Assembly (NCBI GenBank): GCA_002427885.1
Contig: DIZI01000007.1
Span: 3,903-67,902 of the forward strand
Direction: 5' to 3'
From: Paludibacter sp. UBA6032
GTDB taxonomy: Bacteria; Bacteroidota; Bacteroidia; Bacteroidales; Paludibacteraceae
DNA: 64,000 nucleotides
Positions 33,089-42,673 of the stretch are shown here, in pieces; positions within the stretch are counted from its first letter, which is position 1; each line of letters starts with the position of its first letter. Under the pieces are notes generated by a model, which ran no database searches, was not told where the DNA came from, and worked only from the letters and a program-made list of their open reading frames with translations. Position numbers and translations under genes: made by a program.

Positions 33089-34993
33089 TTAATTGTCAAC
33101 ACTCAGGATAAAAGCTACCGCATCACTCGGCATACGCCATTCTCCACGAGGAGAGAGATTAATTGAACCCACTTTGGGTCCATCAGGCATACAGGAGCGT
33201 TTAAACTGTTGCGAGAAAAAGCGGCGAAGAAAAACTTTCAACCATTTCTGTAATATTTCATCAGAATAAAGATCTGCAAAGGCGTTTTTAGCTAAAAAGA
33301 GTATCTTGTCCGGTGAAAAGCCGAAACGAACAAAATAGTAAAGAAAGAAATCGTGTAATTCATATGGTCCGACAATTTCTTCTGTTTTCTGGGCAATATC
33401 TCCGTTATGATCAGCCGGCAATAATTCCGGACTTACCGGTGTATCAAGCACATCCTGAAGAATAGTTTTGGATGTTTCATCCAATTGATTTGAAGCCCAA
33501 TCGACCAGATAACGCACCAGAGTTTTAGGAACACCGCTGTTCACGCCGTACATCGACATATGATCACCGTTATAAGTTGCCCATCCAAGCGCCAGTTCCG
33601 ATAAATCACCGGTACCAATCACCAATCCGTTGTGTTTATTGGCAATATCCATTAAAATCTGCGTACGTTCGCGAGCCTGTGTGTTTTCATAGGTTACATC
33701 GTGCGTTCCTACATCGTGATTAATGTCTTTGAAATGTTGAATACAAGCCTCCTTAATAGAAATTTCGAGGGAAGTAATGCCCAGAGATTTCATCAGATTC
33801 AGTGCATTATTGTACGTTCTGTCGGTCGTACCAAATCCCGGCATGGTAATGCCCATAATACGTTTGCGGTCAAATCTGAGTTTATCGGCGGTCTTGACAC
33901 AAACCAACAATGCCAGAGTTGAATCCAGTCCGCCTGAAATGCCAACTACCAAAGTTTTTGATTGGGTGTATAACCAGCGTTTAGCCAACCCGCCAACCTG
34001 AATGGAAAATATTTCCTGACAACTTTCGTTTCGGTTATTAATGGGTGGTACAAATGGATGTATCCCAAAAGTTCTTTTTAATTCAAATTGAGTATAATTT
34101 GCTTCTGCAATTTTAATAGTCCTGAAATTTGGTTTCGATTTTTTCTGATTAAAATTGGTATTTCGAATCCGGTCGGCTATCAAACGCTCAATATCAATTT
34201 CAGTTACAATTAACTGTGGTTCAAATGAAAAGCGCTCTGATTCCAGCAAAATTTTACCGTTTTCAGCAATAATTCCATTGCCCGAGAAAACCATGTCGGT
34301 TGTTGATTCTCCGGCTCCTGCAGATGCATATACATAACCGGCATTGCAACGGGCTGACTGCTGCTCAATGAGTTGTCTGCGATAACTTTGTTTACCAATT
34401 AATTCGTTACTCGCCGAGAGATTGAAAATAATTTCGGCACCCTGAAGGACTTGTTGTGAGCTGGGTGGAATGGGAACCCAAAGATCTTCACAAATTTCAA
34501 TCCCAAATGTAAATTTAGTATCGGAGAATAATAAATCCGTTCCGAATGGAACCAGTTCGTCCGACAAAGAGATGGTTTGTAAATCGGTTGCCAAACCAGA
34601 CGAGAACCAACGCTTCTCGTAATATTCATCCTGATTGGGAATATGTGTTTTTGGAACTACTCCTAAAATTTGCCCGCTTTGAAGTACAACGGCTACATTA
34701 AAAAGCTGATTTTGAATACGGACAGGCATGCCGGCAATAATGACACAAGTGGTAGGGGAAGATGCTATTTTTAATTCGCCTAATGCTTTTTCGGCATCAG
34801 CAAGTAATTGTTGCTGAAAAAAAAGATCGGCACAAGTATAGCCCGTAATTGACAACTCAGGGAAACATACAACCTGTACTTTTTCCTTTTCAGCCTGAAG
34901 AACCAAATCAGTCATCCGGGCAACATTAAACACACAATCAGCTACCCGAAGTTCGGGAACTGCTGCAGCCACACGTACAAATCCATTATTCAT
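33089..34993 (-). CDS. nadE: Glutamine-dependent NAD+ synthetase
   Basis: Catalyses the last step of NAD synthesis: deamido-NAD + ATP + glutamine to NAD. An N-terminal nitrilase-type glutaminase domain (about 1-290) shows the Glu-Lys-Cys triad segments (FPELSITGYTC, VPKTHIPN, GIEICEDLW). The synthetase domain (about 320-634) has the PP-loop GISGGLDSTLALL and further ATP/NaAD sites (GTGDLSELALGW, YGVNSGVPKTLVRYL). Length of 634 residues fits the two-domain form. Upstream on the same strand lie a four-helix-bundle gene, a DUF2721 gene and a flavodiiron gene. Confidence 0.95.
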   Translation of the reverse strand: MNNGFVRVAAAVPELRVADCVFNVARMTDLVLQAEKEKVQVVCFPELSITGYTCADLFFQQQLLADAEKALGELKIASSPTTCVIIAGMPVRIQNQLFNVAVVLQSGQILGVVPKTHIPNQDEYYEKRWFSSGLATDLQTISLSDELVPFGTDLLFSDTKFTFGIEICEDLWVPIPPSSQQVLQGAEIIFNLSASNELIGKQSYRRQLIEQQSARCNAGYVYASAGAGESTTDMVFSGNGIIAENGKILLESERFSFEPQLIVTEIDIERLIADRIRNTNFNQKKSKPNFRTIKIAEANYTQFELKRTFGIHPFVPPINNRNESCQEIFSIQVGGLAKRWLYTQSKTLVVGISGGLDSTLALLVCVKTADKLRFDRKRIMGITMPGFGTTDRTYNNALNLMKSLGITSLEISIKEACIQHFKDINHDVGTHDVTYENTQARERTQILMDIANKHNGLVIGTGDLSELALGWATYNGDHMSMYGVNSGVPKTLVRYLVDWASNQLDETSKTILQDVLDTPVSPELLPADHNGDIAQKTEEIVGPYELHDFFLYYFVRFGFSPDKILFLAKNAFADLYSDEILQKWLKVFLRRFFSQQFKRSCMPDGPKVGSINLSPRGEWRMPSDAVAFILSVDN

Positions 34994-35029
34994 TTGGTTG
35001 ATTTGTTTACTTGTTAATTGGTTGAATGG

Positions 35030-35413
35030 TTAATTCGTTGATTTGGGTAGATCTTTCTGTTTTTGCAGAAATCCTATATATCCATTTAATAATTTCATAC
35101 ACTTTTCATGTATCATCCTGAAATCATCAAGTTGTTCTTCAGTTATATAATTCTCGTCAAAAGCACAAATTAAATGATCCAAAATTTCTGATAACGAGCC
35201 TCTTGATTGTCGGCAAAACTGTATATTTTCCTGAAAATGGTAACGTCCGTGCCCTTCAGCTATATTAGCTGTAACAGACCTGCTTGCCCTGATTAATTGA
35301 TCTGTAAGCCTGTATTTTTCTTCACTTGGAAATGTTTTAACAAGTGTCGAAATCTGATTTCTGAAACTTCGACATTCTTTCCAAACTTCAAGCGATTCAA
35401 AATTATTAGCCAT
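35030..35413 (-). CDS. Four-helix bundle protein (S23 / 23S rRNA intervening-sequence family)
   Basis: A 127-residue protein with the family words FESLEVWKECRSFRNQI, LTDQLIRASRSVTANIAEG and FCRQSRGSLSEILDHLI. The family was first found inside 23S rRNA intervening sequences but also occurs, as here, as a free gene with no rRNA nearby. It forms pentameric helix bundles; function unknown. It is 36 bp upstream of nadE. The A/T-rich repeats around it (both gaps) suggest it may have been inserted into an older operon. Confidence 0.9.
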   Translation of the reverse strand: MANNFESLEVWKECRSFRNQISTLVKTFPSEEKYRLTDQLIRASRSVTANIAEGHGRYHFQENIQFCRQSRGSLSEILDHLICAFDENYITEEQLDDFRMIHEKCMKLLNGYIGFLQKQKDLPKSTN

Positions 35414-35519
35414 TTTTTCAAATAAATTGAATATAATTTAAATAACTTCAATCAAATCTAAACCTTCTAAACCAATTAACTAATTAACTAATTAGCCAAT
35501 AAACTGATGAACCATTTAA

Positions 35520-35921
35520 CTAATTCTCTAATTTCTCCATATCACTTAAATAAATTTCAAGCGATTTAGCTGAAATTCGAATTTCCATAACAGAAAGAGT
35601 CAGTGAAATGATGAGTAAAATCAATGCTAAACCAAAAATATATACTGATATGACTTGTAAACCAACATAGATAAAAAACATAGTAGCCACACATAATAAT
35701 AAGCTGGCTACACCCAATAATTGCATATTCTTTGTCAGGTATAATCTTCGTCGCAAGTTCATAATCTGAGCACGAGTCAGAGCCGATTGATCTTCCATAT
35801 AACGATCCTTCAACGTCCGTACCAATTGAGCGTACGATAAGAACCGGTTTGTATAAGCCAACAGTAAAAGAGAAATCGCTGAAAATAAAAATGTTGGCGT
35901 AATAAGCGTTAGTTCGACCAT
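35520..35921 (-). CDS. DUF2721 membrane protein
   Basis: A 133-residue protein with three hydrophobic segments (about 5-25, 67-88 and 90-111) and a charged loop between the first two (LKDRYMEDQSALTRAQIMNLRRR), the usual pattern of DUF2721. The second and third segments form a hairpin (LLGVASLLLCVATMFFIY, then a short turn). Location: inner membrane. Function unknown. It starts 34 bp after the flavodiiron gene and is likely cotranscribed with it. Confidence 0.82.
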   Translation of the reverse strand: MVELTLITPTFLFSAISLLLLAYTNRFLSYAQLVRTLKDRYMEDQSALTRAQIMNLRRRLYLTKNMQLLGVASLLLCVATMFFIYVGLQVISVYIFGLALILLIISLTLSVMEIRISAKSLEIYLSDMEKLEN

Positions 35922-35955
35922 GATAAATTTTGATTTTCAATGAATATATAATTAC

Positions 35956-37173
35956 TTAACCACAATGTTGGCTTTCCAGATAAGGCAATTTTACCAGTTC
36001 AGCCACTTGATGTCCAAGTTCCAGTAAAGCCTGATAGTTTTCAGTTTTCAATCCCTGTTTTTCTTCAACTGAAATTTCAGCAGTTGGCCATTTCATTGTT
36101 TCCCCAAATGTTTTAAGCCGTTGATTGGCAGCTCCTGCCCAGGTGAAAGATCCAAAATAACCGAAAACCCGATTTTTTACTCCACGGATTTCTATTTTCC
36201 GAAGTAACGATTCCACTTCCGGATATAATTCGTTACTATAAGTCGGACTTCCAACAATTAATCCTTTGTATTTGAATATATCCTGCAAAATATACGAAGA
36301 ATCCGTTTTGGAAACATTATGGATAATGATGTCTTTTATACCAGCTTCTGCAAGGCCTTGGGCAACCGTTTCCGCCATCAATTCCGTATAGCCATACATG
36401 GAGCCATAAACGATTACAACACCTTCAGCACCTTTATAACGACTTAATTGATCATAAAGATCTACTACTTCGGAAATATTTTCTCTCCATACAGGGCCAT
36501 GGGTACTGCAAATAGTTTCAAAATCAATTGGTGTCAGTTTCTTCAATGCTTTTTGTACAGCTGCACCGTATTTCCCAACGATATTAGCATAATAACGAAC
36601 CATTTCATCCCAATAACGGTTCACATTCATATCCGTGTCAAGTACAGCACCATCCAGTGTTCCAAAACAGCCAAAAGCATCTCCTGTAAAAAGAACTTTC
36701 TCACCCTGATCATAAGTCATCATGGTTTCGGGCCAATGAACCATTGGGGTAAGGAAAAACTCCAGTTTATGAGATCCCAGCGAAAGAATTTCTCCATCTT
36801 TAATTTCTTTGACATTTTCGACCAAACCGTAAAAACCTTCCACCATACTCAATGTTTTGGCGTTTCCTACAATAATGATTTCGGGATAATACTGGCGGAT
36901 AATGCGTAATGAGCCGGAATGATCCGGTTCCATATGATTGATAATAAGATAATCAAGTGTTCTTCCCTGTAATTGTGATTGAATTTTGTCAATAAACAGA
37001 TCACCGAATGAAATATCAACCGTATCAACAAGAGCTGTTTTCTGATCCATTATCAAATAGGCATTATACGAAACCCCATTTGTCAATGGAATCATATTTT
37101 CAAATTTATGCTTTTGCCGGTCGTTAACACCTACATAAAAAATATCATTTGCTATTAGTTGATTCTTAAACAT
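35956..37173 (-). CDS. A-type flavoprotein (flavodiiron protein, FprA-like)
   Basis: A 405-residue cytoplasmic enzyme that reduces O2 to water and/or NO to N2O, protecting anaerobic metabolism. The metallo-beta-lactamase-like domain (1-245) holds all diiron ligands: His80, Glu82, Asp84 (NHMEPDHSG), His146 (VHWPETM), Asp165 (TGDAFGCFG) and His225 (STHGPVWR). The flavodoxin domain (about 250-395) binds FMN through VYGSMYGYTELMAE. Two-domain form without a fused rubredoxin. It fits an organism with the oxygen-sensitive glycyl radical enzyme at 20525. A -7 box lies at 37238-37245. Confidence 0.94.
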   Translation of the reverse strand: MFKNQLIANDIFYVGVNDRQKHKFENMIPLTNGVSYNAYLIMDQKTALVDTVDISFGDLFIDKIQSQLQGRTLDYLIINHMEPDHSGSLRIIRQYYPEIIIVGNAKTLSMVEGFYGLVENVKEIKDGEILSLGSHKLEFFLTPMVHWPETMMTYDQGEKVLFTGDAFGCFGTLDGAVLDTDMNVNRYWDEMVRYYANIVGKYGAAVQKALKKLTPIDFETICSTHGPVWRENISEVVDLYDQLSRYKGAEGVVIVYGSMYGYTELMAETVAQGLAEAGIKDIIIHNVSKTDSSYILQDIFKYKGLIVGSPTYSNELYPEVESLLRKIEIRGVKNRVFGYFGSFTWAGAANQRLKTFGETMKWPTAEISVEEKQGLKTENYQALLELGHQVAELVKLPYLESQHCG

Positions 37174-37237
37174 GAAAATTAATCTTTTGTGAATTTATAC
37201 CTTAATAATACCCTTAAATTGCTATTTATTTTGACTG

Positions 37238-37245
37238 CAAAGATA
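37238..37245 (-). promoter_or_regulatory. -7 box of the flavodiiron gene
   Basis: TATCTTTG on the minus strand, 64 bp before the start codon. At the -33 position only a weak match (TATG on the minus strand) is found. Confidence 0.65.
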
Positions 37246-37333
37246 CAATTTTTTTACGATTTTTCATAAAAAAGCGATAAGTCAAATGTAACAAATTAAA
37301 AAATCAGGTCCTTCAAATGCGAAAGAATTTCTG

Positions 37334-37341
37334 TACTTTTG
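37334..37341 (+). promoter_or_regulatory. -7 box of topB
   Basis: TACTTTTG fits TAnnTTTG and lies 101 bp before the ATG; the -33 match is weak. Confidence 0.55.
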
Positions 37342-37442
37342 CAAGATAATCAGAAATTCTTGAAGTTGAAAATTCATGCTTCTTTAGTTTCAAAAAAAAA
37401 TCTTATTCTGACTTTTTACTTTCTAACTCCTAACAAAAAAAG

Positions 37443-39377
37443 ATGATTGTTTGTATTGCCGAAAAGCCCAGTGTAGCAAGGGATATTGCAGAAGTTCTTG
37501 GTGCTAAAAACAGAAAAGACGGATATATCGAAGGAAACGGTTATCAGGTAACCTGGACCTTTGGGCATTTGTGCGGCTTATTGGAACCACATGAATACAC
37601 ACCTGAATGGAAACCATGGGCTTTAAGTCATTTACCCATGATTCCTCAACGGTTTGGCATTAAAGTAATGAATGATAGTGGTATTCAAAAACAATTCAAG
37701 ACAATTGAAACCTTGATGGCCAGTGCAGACGAAGTGATTAATTGCGGTGATGCCGGTCAGGAAGGAGAATTGATTCAACGCTGGGTCATGCAAAAAGCAT
37801 TATGCAAATGTCCTGTAAAAAGATTATGGATATCATCCTTAACCGAAGAAGCCATACGGGAAGGATTTACCAAACTCAAAGACCAAAGCGAATATCAACG
37901 ACTTTACGAAGCCGGACTTTCGCGTGCCATTGGCGATTGGTTGTTAGGCATGAATGCCACACGGCTTTATACACTGAAATATGGAAAAAACCGCCAGGTA
38001 CTTTCTATCGGACGTGTTCAAACGCCCACTTTGGCTCTTATCGTTAACCGGCAATTGGAAATTGAAAACTTTAAACCCGAAGCCTATTGGGAACTCAAGA
38101 CAGTTTATCGTGATACTGTTTTTTCAGCTTCAAAGGGCCGTTTTTTGAGCGTTGAAGAAGGAACTACTTTTTTAGATACCGTTCGAACAGCAGAATTTAT
38201 TGTAACAGATATCAATACAAAAAAAGGAACTGAATCGGCTCCTCGCTTGTTCGATTTAACTTCACTACAGGTTGAATGCAATAAAAAAATGGGTTATTCG
38301 GCTGACGAAACCTTGAAAATAATTCAAAGCCTTTACGAAAAGAAAATAACAACTTATCCGCGTGTTGACACAACTTATCTGACTGACGATATTTATCCCA
38401 AAATTCCTGATATTCTGAAAGGGATTAAAGATTATGAATTACTTACAAAGCCTTTACTTGCCGGGAAATTACCGAAAACAAAAAAAGTTTTCGACAACTC
38501 AAAAGTAACTGATCACCACGCCATTATTCCGACAGGAATTCACCCAACTGCTCTTACCGATACTGAACGGGCTGTTTTTGATATGGTTGCACTACGCTTT
38601 ATAGCCAACTTTTATCCTGAATGTAAAATTTCGACGACAACTGTTTTAGGTGAAGTGGAAAGCATCGAATTTAAAGTGAATGGAAAACAAATACTCGAAC
38701 CCGGATGGCGGGTGGTATTTACGAAGGCAAAAAGCCAGAGCGAAGAAACCGAGAGTGAAGATGATGAAAAAACCTTACCGATTTTTGTAATAGGTGAAAG
38801 TGGTCCGCATGAACCAACTTTAGCTGAAAAATGGACGTCACCGCCAAAATCACATACAGAAGCAACCTTACTCCGGGCTATGGAAACAGCAGGAAAACTG
38901 GTTGACAATGAAGAGCTACGTGATGCTTTGAAAGAAAATGGAATAGGACGTCCTTCTACACGCGCTTCGATAATTGAAACACTTTTCAAACGCGAATATA
39001 TCCGCAAGGAACGTAAGAATCTGATTGCTACCAATACAGGAGTCGAACTAATTGGAATGATTCAGGAGGATTTACTCAAATCAGCTGAACTGACCGGTTT
39101 ATGGGAAAAAAAACTCCGGCAAATAGAAAAAGGCGAATACGAAGCGAAAGTATTTTTAGACGAAATGAAATCATTGATTACCGAAATAGTTTTTAATGTA
39201 AAAAGCGATAACAGTAGAATCACTCCTACCCTGACTCATTCCACTCAAACAGAAACAACTGAAGGTAAAATCTGCCCACTTTGCGGAAAAGGAACTATAC
39301 TAAAAGGTAAAACTGCTTATGGGTGTAGTCGGTGGAAAGAAGGTTGTGAATACAGGTTACCATTCCAACAACAATAA
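37443..39377 (+). CDS. topB: DNA topoisomerase III
   Basis: Type IA topoisomerase that relaxes and decatenates DNA. A TOPRIM domain comes first (MIVCIAEKPSVARDIAEVLG; acidic residues in CGDAGQEGELIQRW). The gate domains carry the active-site tyrosine, Tyr305, in TTYPRVDTTYL. A late segment (ENGIGRPSTRASIIETL) is typical. It ends in a single four-Cys zinc ribbon (CPLCGKGTILKGKTAYGCSR, then EGC). Length of 644 residues is normal. It is a single gene with its own -7 box and a strong terminator. Confidence 0.95.
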   Translation: MIVCIAEKPSVARDIAEVLGAKNRKDGYIEGNGYQVTWTFGHLCGLLEPHEYTPEWKPWALSHLPMIPQRFGIKVMNDSGIQKQFKTIETLMASADEVINCGDAGQEGELIQRWVMQKALCKCPVKRLWISSLTEEAIREGFTKLKDQSEYQRLYEAGLSRAIGDWLLGMNATRLYTLKYGKNRQVLSIGRVQTPTLALIVNRQLEIENFKPEAYWELKTVYRDTVFSASKGRFLSVEEGTTFLDTVRTAEFIVTDINTKKGTESAPRLFDLTSLQVECNKKMGYSADETLKIIQSLYEKKITTYPRVDTTYLTDDIYPKIPDILKGIKDYELLTKPLLAGKLPKTKKVFDNSKVTDHHAIIPTGIHPTALTDTERAVFDMVALRFIANFYPECKISTTTVLGEVESIEFKVNGKQILEPGWRVVFTKAKSQSEETESEDDEKTLPIFVIGESGPHEPTLAEKWTSPPKSHTEATLLRAMETAGKLVDNEELRDALKENGIGRPSTRASIIETLFKREYIRKERKNLIATNTGVELIGMIQEDLLKSAELTGLWEKKLRQIEKGEYEAKVFLDEMKSLITEIVFNVKSDNSRITPTLTHSTQTETTEGKICPLCGKGTILKGKTAYGCSRWKEGCEYRLPFQQQ

Positions 39378-39383
39378 TTTCAG

Positions 39384-39417
39384 AAAAAAGTCTTACTTTC
39401 ATGTAAGACTTTTTTTT
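39384..39417. terminator. Terminator shared by convergent topB and M6 peptidase genes
   Basis: Stem AAAAAAGTCTTAC / GTAAGACTTTTTT with a six-base loop and runs of A and T on both sides. Confidence 0.9.
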
Positions 39418-39432
39418 GTCAAATTCAAAACT

Positions 39433-42336
39433 CTACAATACAATTTTTGTTCTTCGATTACCTGCCTGCAATATATAAGCCTGATTACGTGGTAAATCAG
39501 TTATGGTTACCACATTATAATTTGGCGTTATACTACGAACCCGTTGTCCGATGATATTGTAAATATTAATTATCACATCTGTTTCAGGAACTATAATTGT
39601 GACCGTCCCATCTTTAGAATAGGCAATAAGGACATTGGTTTTCGATTTATTCTCCAGTGTTTTTGTCTGAATCAGATTAGAAAAATCGGTTATATTTTCA
39701 TATTTTATCGAGCTGTCAGGATTCAACGTTTTATCACTTGCTCTTACTTTATAAAAATAGTCCCTACTCGAAACCAGATTCATTAAAGTATCAGAAGTTG
39801 AAGTTACCCATTTTTCACGGGCATTGAATTCCAGATTTTGAAACATTTTAACTGTAATATCGTCAATTGCAACAGAACCTGATCCTTTTGTGAAGGTGAA
39901 ACGGAATCGGGTATAATTATTTTCAGCATTAAATGAATAGTTATTTACTCCGTTCAATGAACTATTTACCGTAATGTTGTCCACTGTATTCCAGTTAGTA
40001 CCATTCCATGCTTCCACAAGCAATTTACCATTCACTTCAGCAAGTGATCGTGTATAAAATGATATATTCTTAATTGGAAGTATATAATTTTCCGTTTCAA
40101 TGAGTTCTCCTGTATTTTTAAACTGAATGGCAGGAATTGATTTTCCACTATAGCTCACAGAGGTTGTCAAGGCTCCGGCATTTATTATCCAGTCTAAAGG
40201 TGCAACTAAACCCTTATCAAATCCCTCTGTATATTCCGATTCGCCTTCCGAAACATTGTAAACAGTCAAATAATACCCTGAAGCATCAAATACCGGATCC
40301 CAATTCGCGATAAAACTGCTGATATTTAAATCTTTCGGATTAACGGCAACTGGCGGCTTAACATATACGGCACGTGTTGAAGTCCCGGACAAACTGATTT
40401 GAACTTTTTCAGCATTCTGTGATGTCATAACTAAAAAATCATTTTGAATCGCCCCAAATGATGGTACGGTAGGATTATAACGAACCAAAATCTTTACATT
40501 CGTAACAGTCGAATCTACAGGAGTAATAATTAAACTTTTATACCAGTCAGTACCCGGATCTGATTCCTTTTTCATTTCAAAATGCGAATTTAAATCGAAT
40601 GAAAGCTGTATATCTGATTGCAATCTTTCACCACTTATAATGACTATCTGTGAATCTGTTGGTGTTCCCTGCACTGTGCTGAAAGTAGTTATTGTTCCGA
40701 CTTCACTGATGGTTGGCTGATAGGCTCCACCCATTAAATTAAAGGTAATGTTATCGGCATTCTTTAAAATTGAACTCACAGCACGGTTAATATCTGTACC
40801 TGACCATGTTGTTGGTGTATAGGACCCGGTTGTAAATGCTGTTCCGGGTGTGGAACTGGAACCATTTAAGGGCTGTAAATAAATCCGCATATGGCTACTT
40901 GCTGTTTGTGAAGTACCAGTGTAGTTATTTGGTGTGTTATTGTCCCAGGCTGATTGATCATAATCAATATGCCAAATCAACAGCCCTTCGGCTGGCAAAT
41001 AAGCATCCCAACCGGTTTTCTTTCTGTATTCCAGCAAAAAAAATTCTTTTGGATTCGGATTATTGCCTACCAAATTATGCGTCGAGGCTGAAAGTAAAAT
41101 AGCCTGATTATTCGTATTTGGAATTTGTGTTTCGCCTTGATAAATAGGCAATAAAGTTAAATGAGAAGGGGAACTAGCTTGCTGAGGTGTCAGATAACCC
41201 AGAAAGAACCTGTCGAAGGCAGAATAAGTTGGTGGTGTACGCCCACCATTGTTATATGCACCTGCATCCATGATGTCCCAACTATCCAGTGTGTGACTTT
41301 GTTTTCCAGAAGTATCGTAGTAATCAACAAGACCCAACACGTGTCCAAACTCATGACAAAATGTTCCGATTCCACACATTGTTCCATTGGTGGTTCCTTT
41401 CAATTCAGATGTACATGCATAATCCAATAGTCGTTTGCCATCGAAGGTTATTGATGCTACTGTACCGGAATAATTACTACCGGGATAAACTCCCCAGCGA
41501 TGCGGCCAAATGGTATTGGCAGGTGCACCTTCAGCCTCATTATATCCGGCATAATAGACAAATACATTATCTAATACACCGTCATTATCCGTGTCGTATT
41601 GCGTGAAATCCAAACCGGCAGCATTTGCTTGTGTACAGGCATCAACAATCATTTGTACCGCATTGGTGTCATTACCATCAGCATCATTTTTCCCATAATA
41701 ATCTAATGTTTGAGGCAGAGTTACCGGCCCAACGACATCAAAATCAGGTGAAAATTTACCATAAGTACTTGACATAAAGTAGTCACGCGCCGAACCGGTG
41801 CCTGAATTTACATTATATCCTGACTGATTCAACAAATTGGTAAAGGCAGTTTGAGGTGAGGTTGTCACAAAACTTTTATCTTTAAAATTTACCAGAATAA
41901 CCAGTGATTTTGGAGAGCCGGTTAATGGAAAACTCTTTTGGGGTTGTGTAGTTGAATTAGCTGAAGATGCCCTCAGAGATTTTTGCGAAAGATTTTTTAT
42001 ATTGAAATTAAAATTAGGGTTCATATTTTTTATAAACTCTTTTTCAGAACTTAATCGCCGTTCAATATTATTCGTTTTTACATTTGTACTTAATAATTTA
42101 CCTTCTGAATTCAAACTGGCATAAGTTAACACACCTTTATTATCGGGCACAAGTAAGTAACCATCTAAAGTAGTTTTATAATGAAAAAATTCATTTCCAT
42201 GCATTCTAATCGTTATTTCAGTGCCATCAGGCTGAGTGATTTTGACGGGGTATGGAGTGGCAGGCACAGCATATAAATTTGATACAGAAAAAAATAATAT
42301 CAGGGATAGAAAAACAACGAAAGAAAAATTTTTCAT
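39433..42336 (-). CDS. Secreted M6-family metalloprotease with C-terminal sorting-like domain
   Basis: A signal peptide (residues 1-23) is followed by a pro-region, an M6 (immune inhibitor A-like) peptidase domain (about 130-540), and Ig/adhesin-like domains (about 560-880), one of them like a jelly-roll (IDDITVKMF at the end). A T9SS-type C-terminal domain ends the protein (about 890-967; INIYNIIGQRVRSI, LPRNQAYILQAG). The zinc motif HEFGH (about residue 327) is in GTFCHEFGHVLGLVDYYD. By family it degrades proteins outside the cell. Length of 967 residues. A -7 box TATCTTTG lies just 21 bp before the ATG. Confidence 0.9.
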   Translation of the reverse strand: MKNFSFVVFLSLILFFSVSNLYAVPATPYPVKITQPDGTEITIRMHGNEFFHYKTTLDGYLLVPDNKGVLTYASLNSEGKLLSTNVKTNNIERRLSSEKEFIKNMNPNFNFNIKNLSQKSLRASSANSTTQPQKSFPLTGSPKSLVILVNFKDKSFVTTSPQTAFTNLLNQSGYNVNSGTGSARDYFMSSTYGKFSPDFDVVGPVTLPQTLDYYGKNDADGNDTNAVQMIVDACTQANAAGLDFTQYDTDNDGVLDNVFVYYAGYNEAEGAPANTIWPHRWGVYPGSNYSGTVASITFDGKRLLDYACTSELKGTTNGTMCGIGTFCHEFGHVLGLVDYYDTSGKQSHTLDSWDIMDAGAYNNGGRTPPTYSAFDRFFLGYLTPQQASSPSHLTLLPIYQGETQIPNTNNQAILLSASTHNLVGNNPNPKEFFLLEYRKKTGWDAYLPAEGLLIWHIDYDQSAWDNNTPNNYTGTSQTASSHMRIYLQPLNGSSSTPGTAFTTGSYTPTTWSGTDINRAVSSILKNADNITFNLMGGAYQPTISEVGTITTFSTVQGTPTDSQIVIISGERLQSDIQLSFDLNSHFEMKKESDPGTDWYKSLIITPVDSTVTNVKILVRYNPTVPSFGAIQNDFLVMTSQNAEKVQISLSGTSTRAVYVKPPVAVNPKDLNISSFIANWDPVFDASGYYLTVYNVSEGESEYTEGFDKGLVAPLDWIINAGALTTSVSYSGKSIPAIQFKNTGELIETENYILPIKNISFYTRSLAEVNGKLLVEAWNGTNWNTVDNITVNSSLNGVNNYSFNAENNYTRFRFTFTKGSGSVAIDDITVKMFQNLEFNAREKWVTSTSDTLMNLVSSRDYFYKVRASDKTLNPDSSIKYENITDFSNLIQTKTLENKSKTNVLIAYSKDGTVTIIVPETDVIINIYNIIGQRVRSITPNYNVVTITDLPRNQAYILQAGNRRTKIVL

Positions 42337-42357
42337 AAATCAAAATAATTTTACTTG

Positions 42358-42365
42358 CAAAGATA
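42358..42365 (-). promoter_or_regulatory. -7 box of the M6 protease gene
   Basis: TATCTTTG on the minus strand, 21 bp upstream of the start, so the leader is very short. No TTTG at -33. Confidence 0.6.
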
Positions 42366-42396
42366 AGAATAATTTGACTGATAATGCCCCTTTAGT

Positions 42397-42624
42397 TCAA
42401 GCATATACTGAATAAATGAATGATTTCATTGAGAGAAAGAAATCATTTCTGTAAAATAAATAGACAGAAAGCATTAGAAACAAAACAAACGACGAAATTG
42501 TTTTTTCAAAAAGTATATTAATTAACATAAATACTAGAAATAACGTAAATACCGCTATTATTATTGTTTCTGAATATTTATTTATCAAATTAACAAATAT
42601 GGGCAATTTAGTAATAAAATCCAA
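42397..42624 (-). CDS. Possible small membrane protein
   Basis: A 75-residue reading frame between the M6 protease and TtcA. Two hydrophobic stretches (about 19-39 and 42-58; TIIIAVFTLFLVFMLINILF and SSFVLFLMLSVYLFY) could form a membrane hairpin. No family is recognised. The region is AT-rich, which can give hydrophobic frames by chance, so it could be spurious. If real it would be cotranscribed with TtcA or the protease. Confidence 0.3.
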   Translation of the reverse strand: MDFITKLPIFVNLINKYSETIIIAVFTLFLVFMLINILFEKTISSFVLFLMLSVYLFYRNDFFLSMKSFIYSVYA

Positions 42625-42673
42625 TCAGTTTAATCGGGACTCATTAAATGTGTTAGGTAAAGATTAATAATCT

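Noticed and set aside
35030..35413. Intervening sequence within a 23S rRNA gene
   Set aside because: No rRNA sequence lies on either side; the gene is between protein genes.
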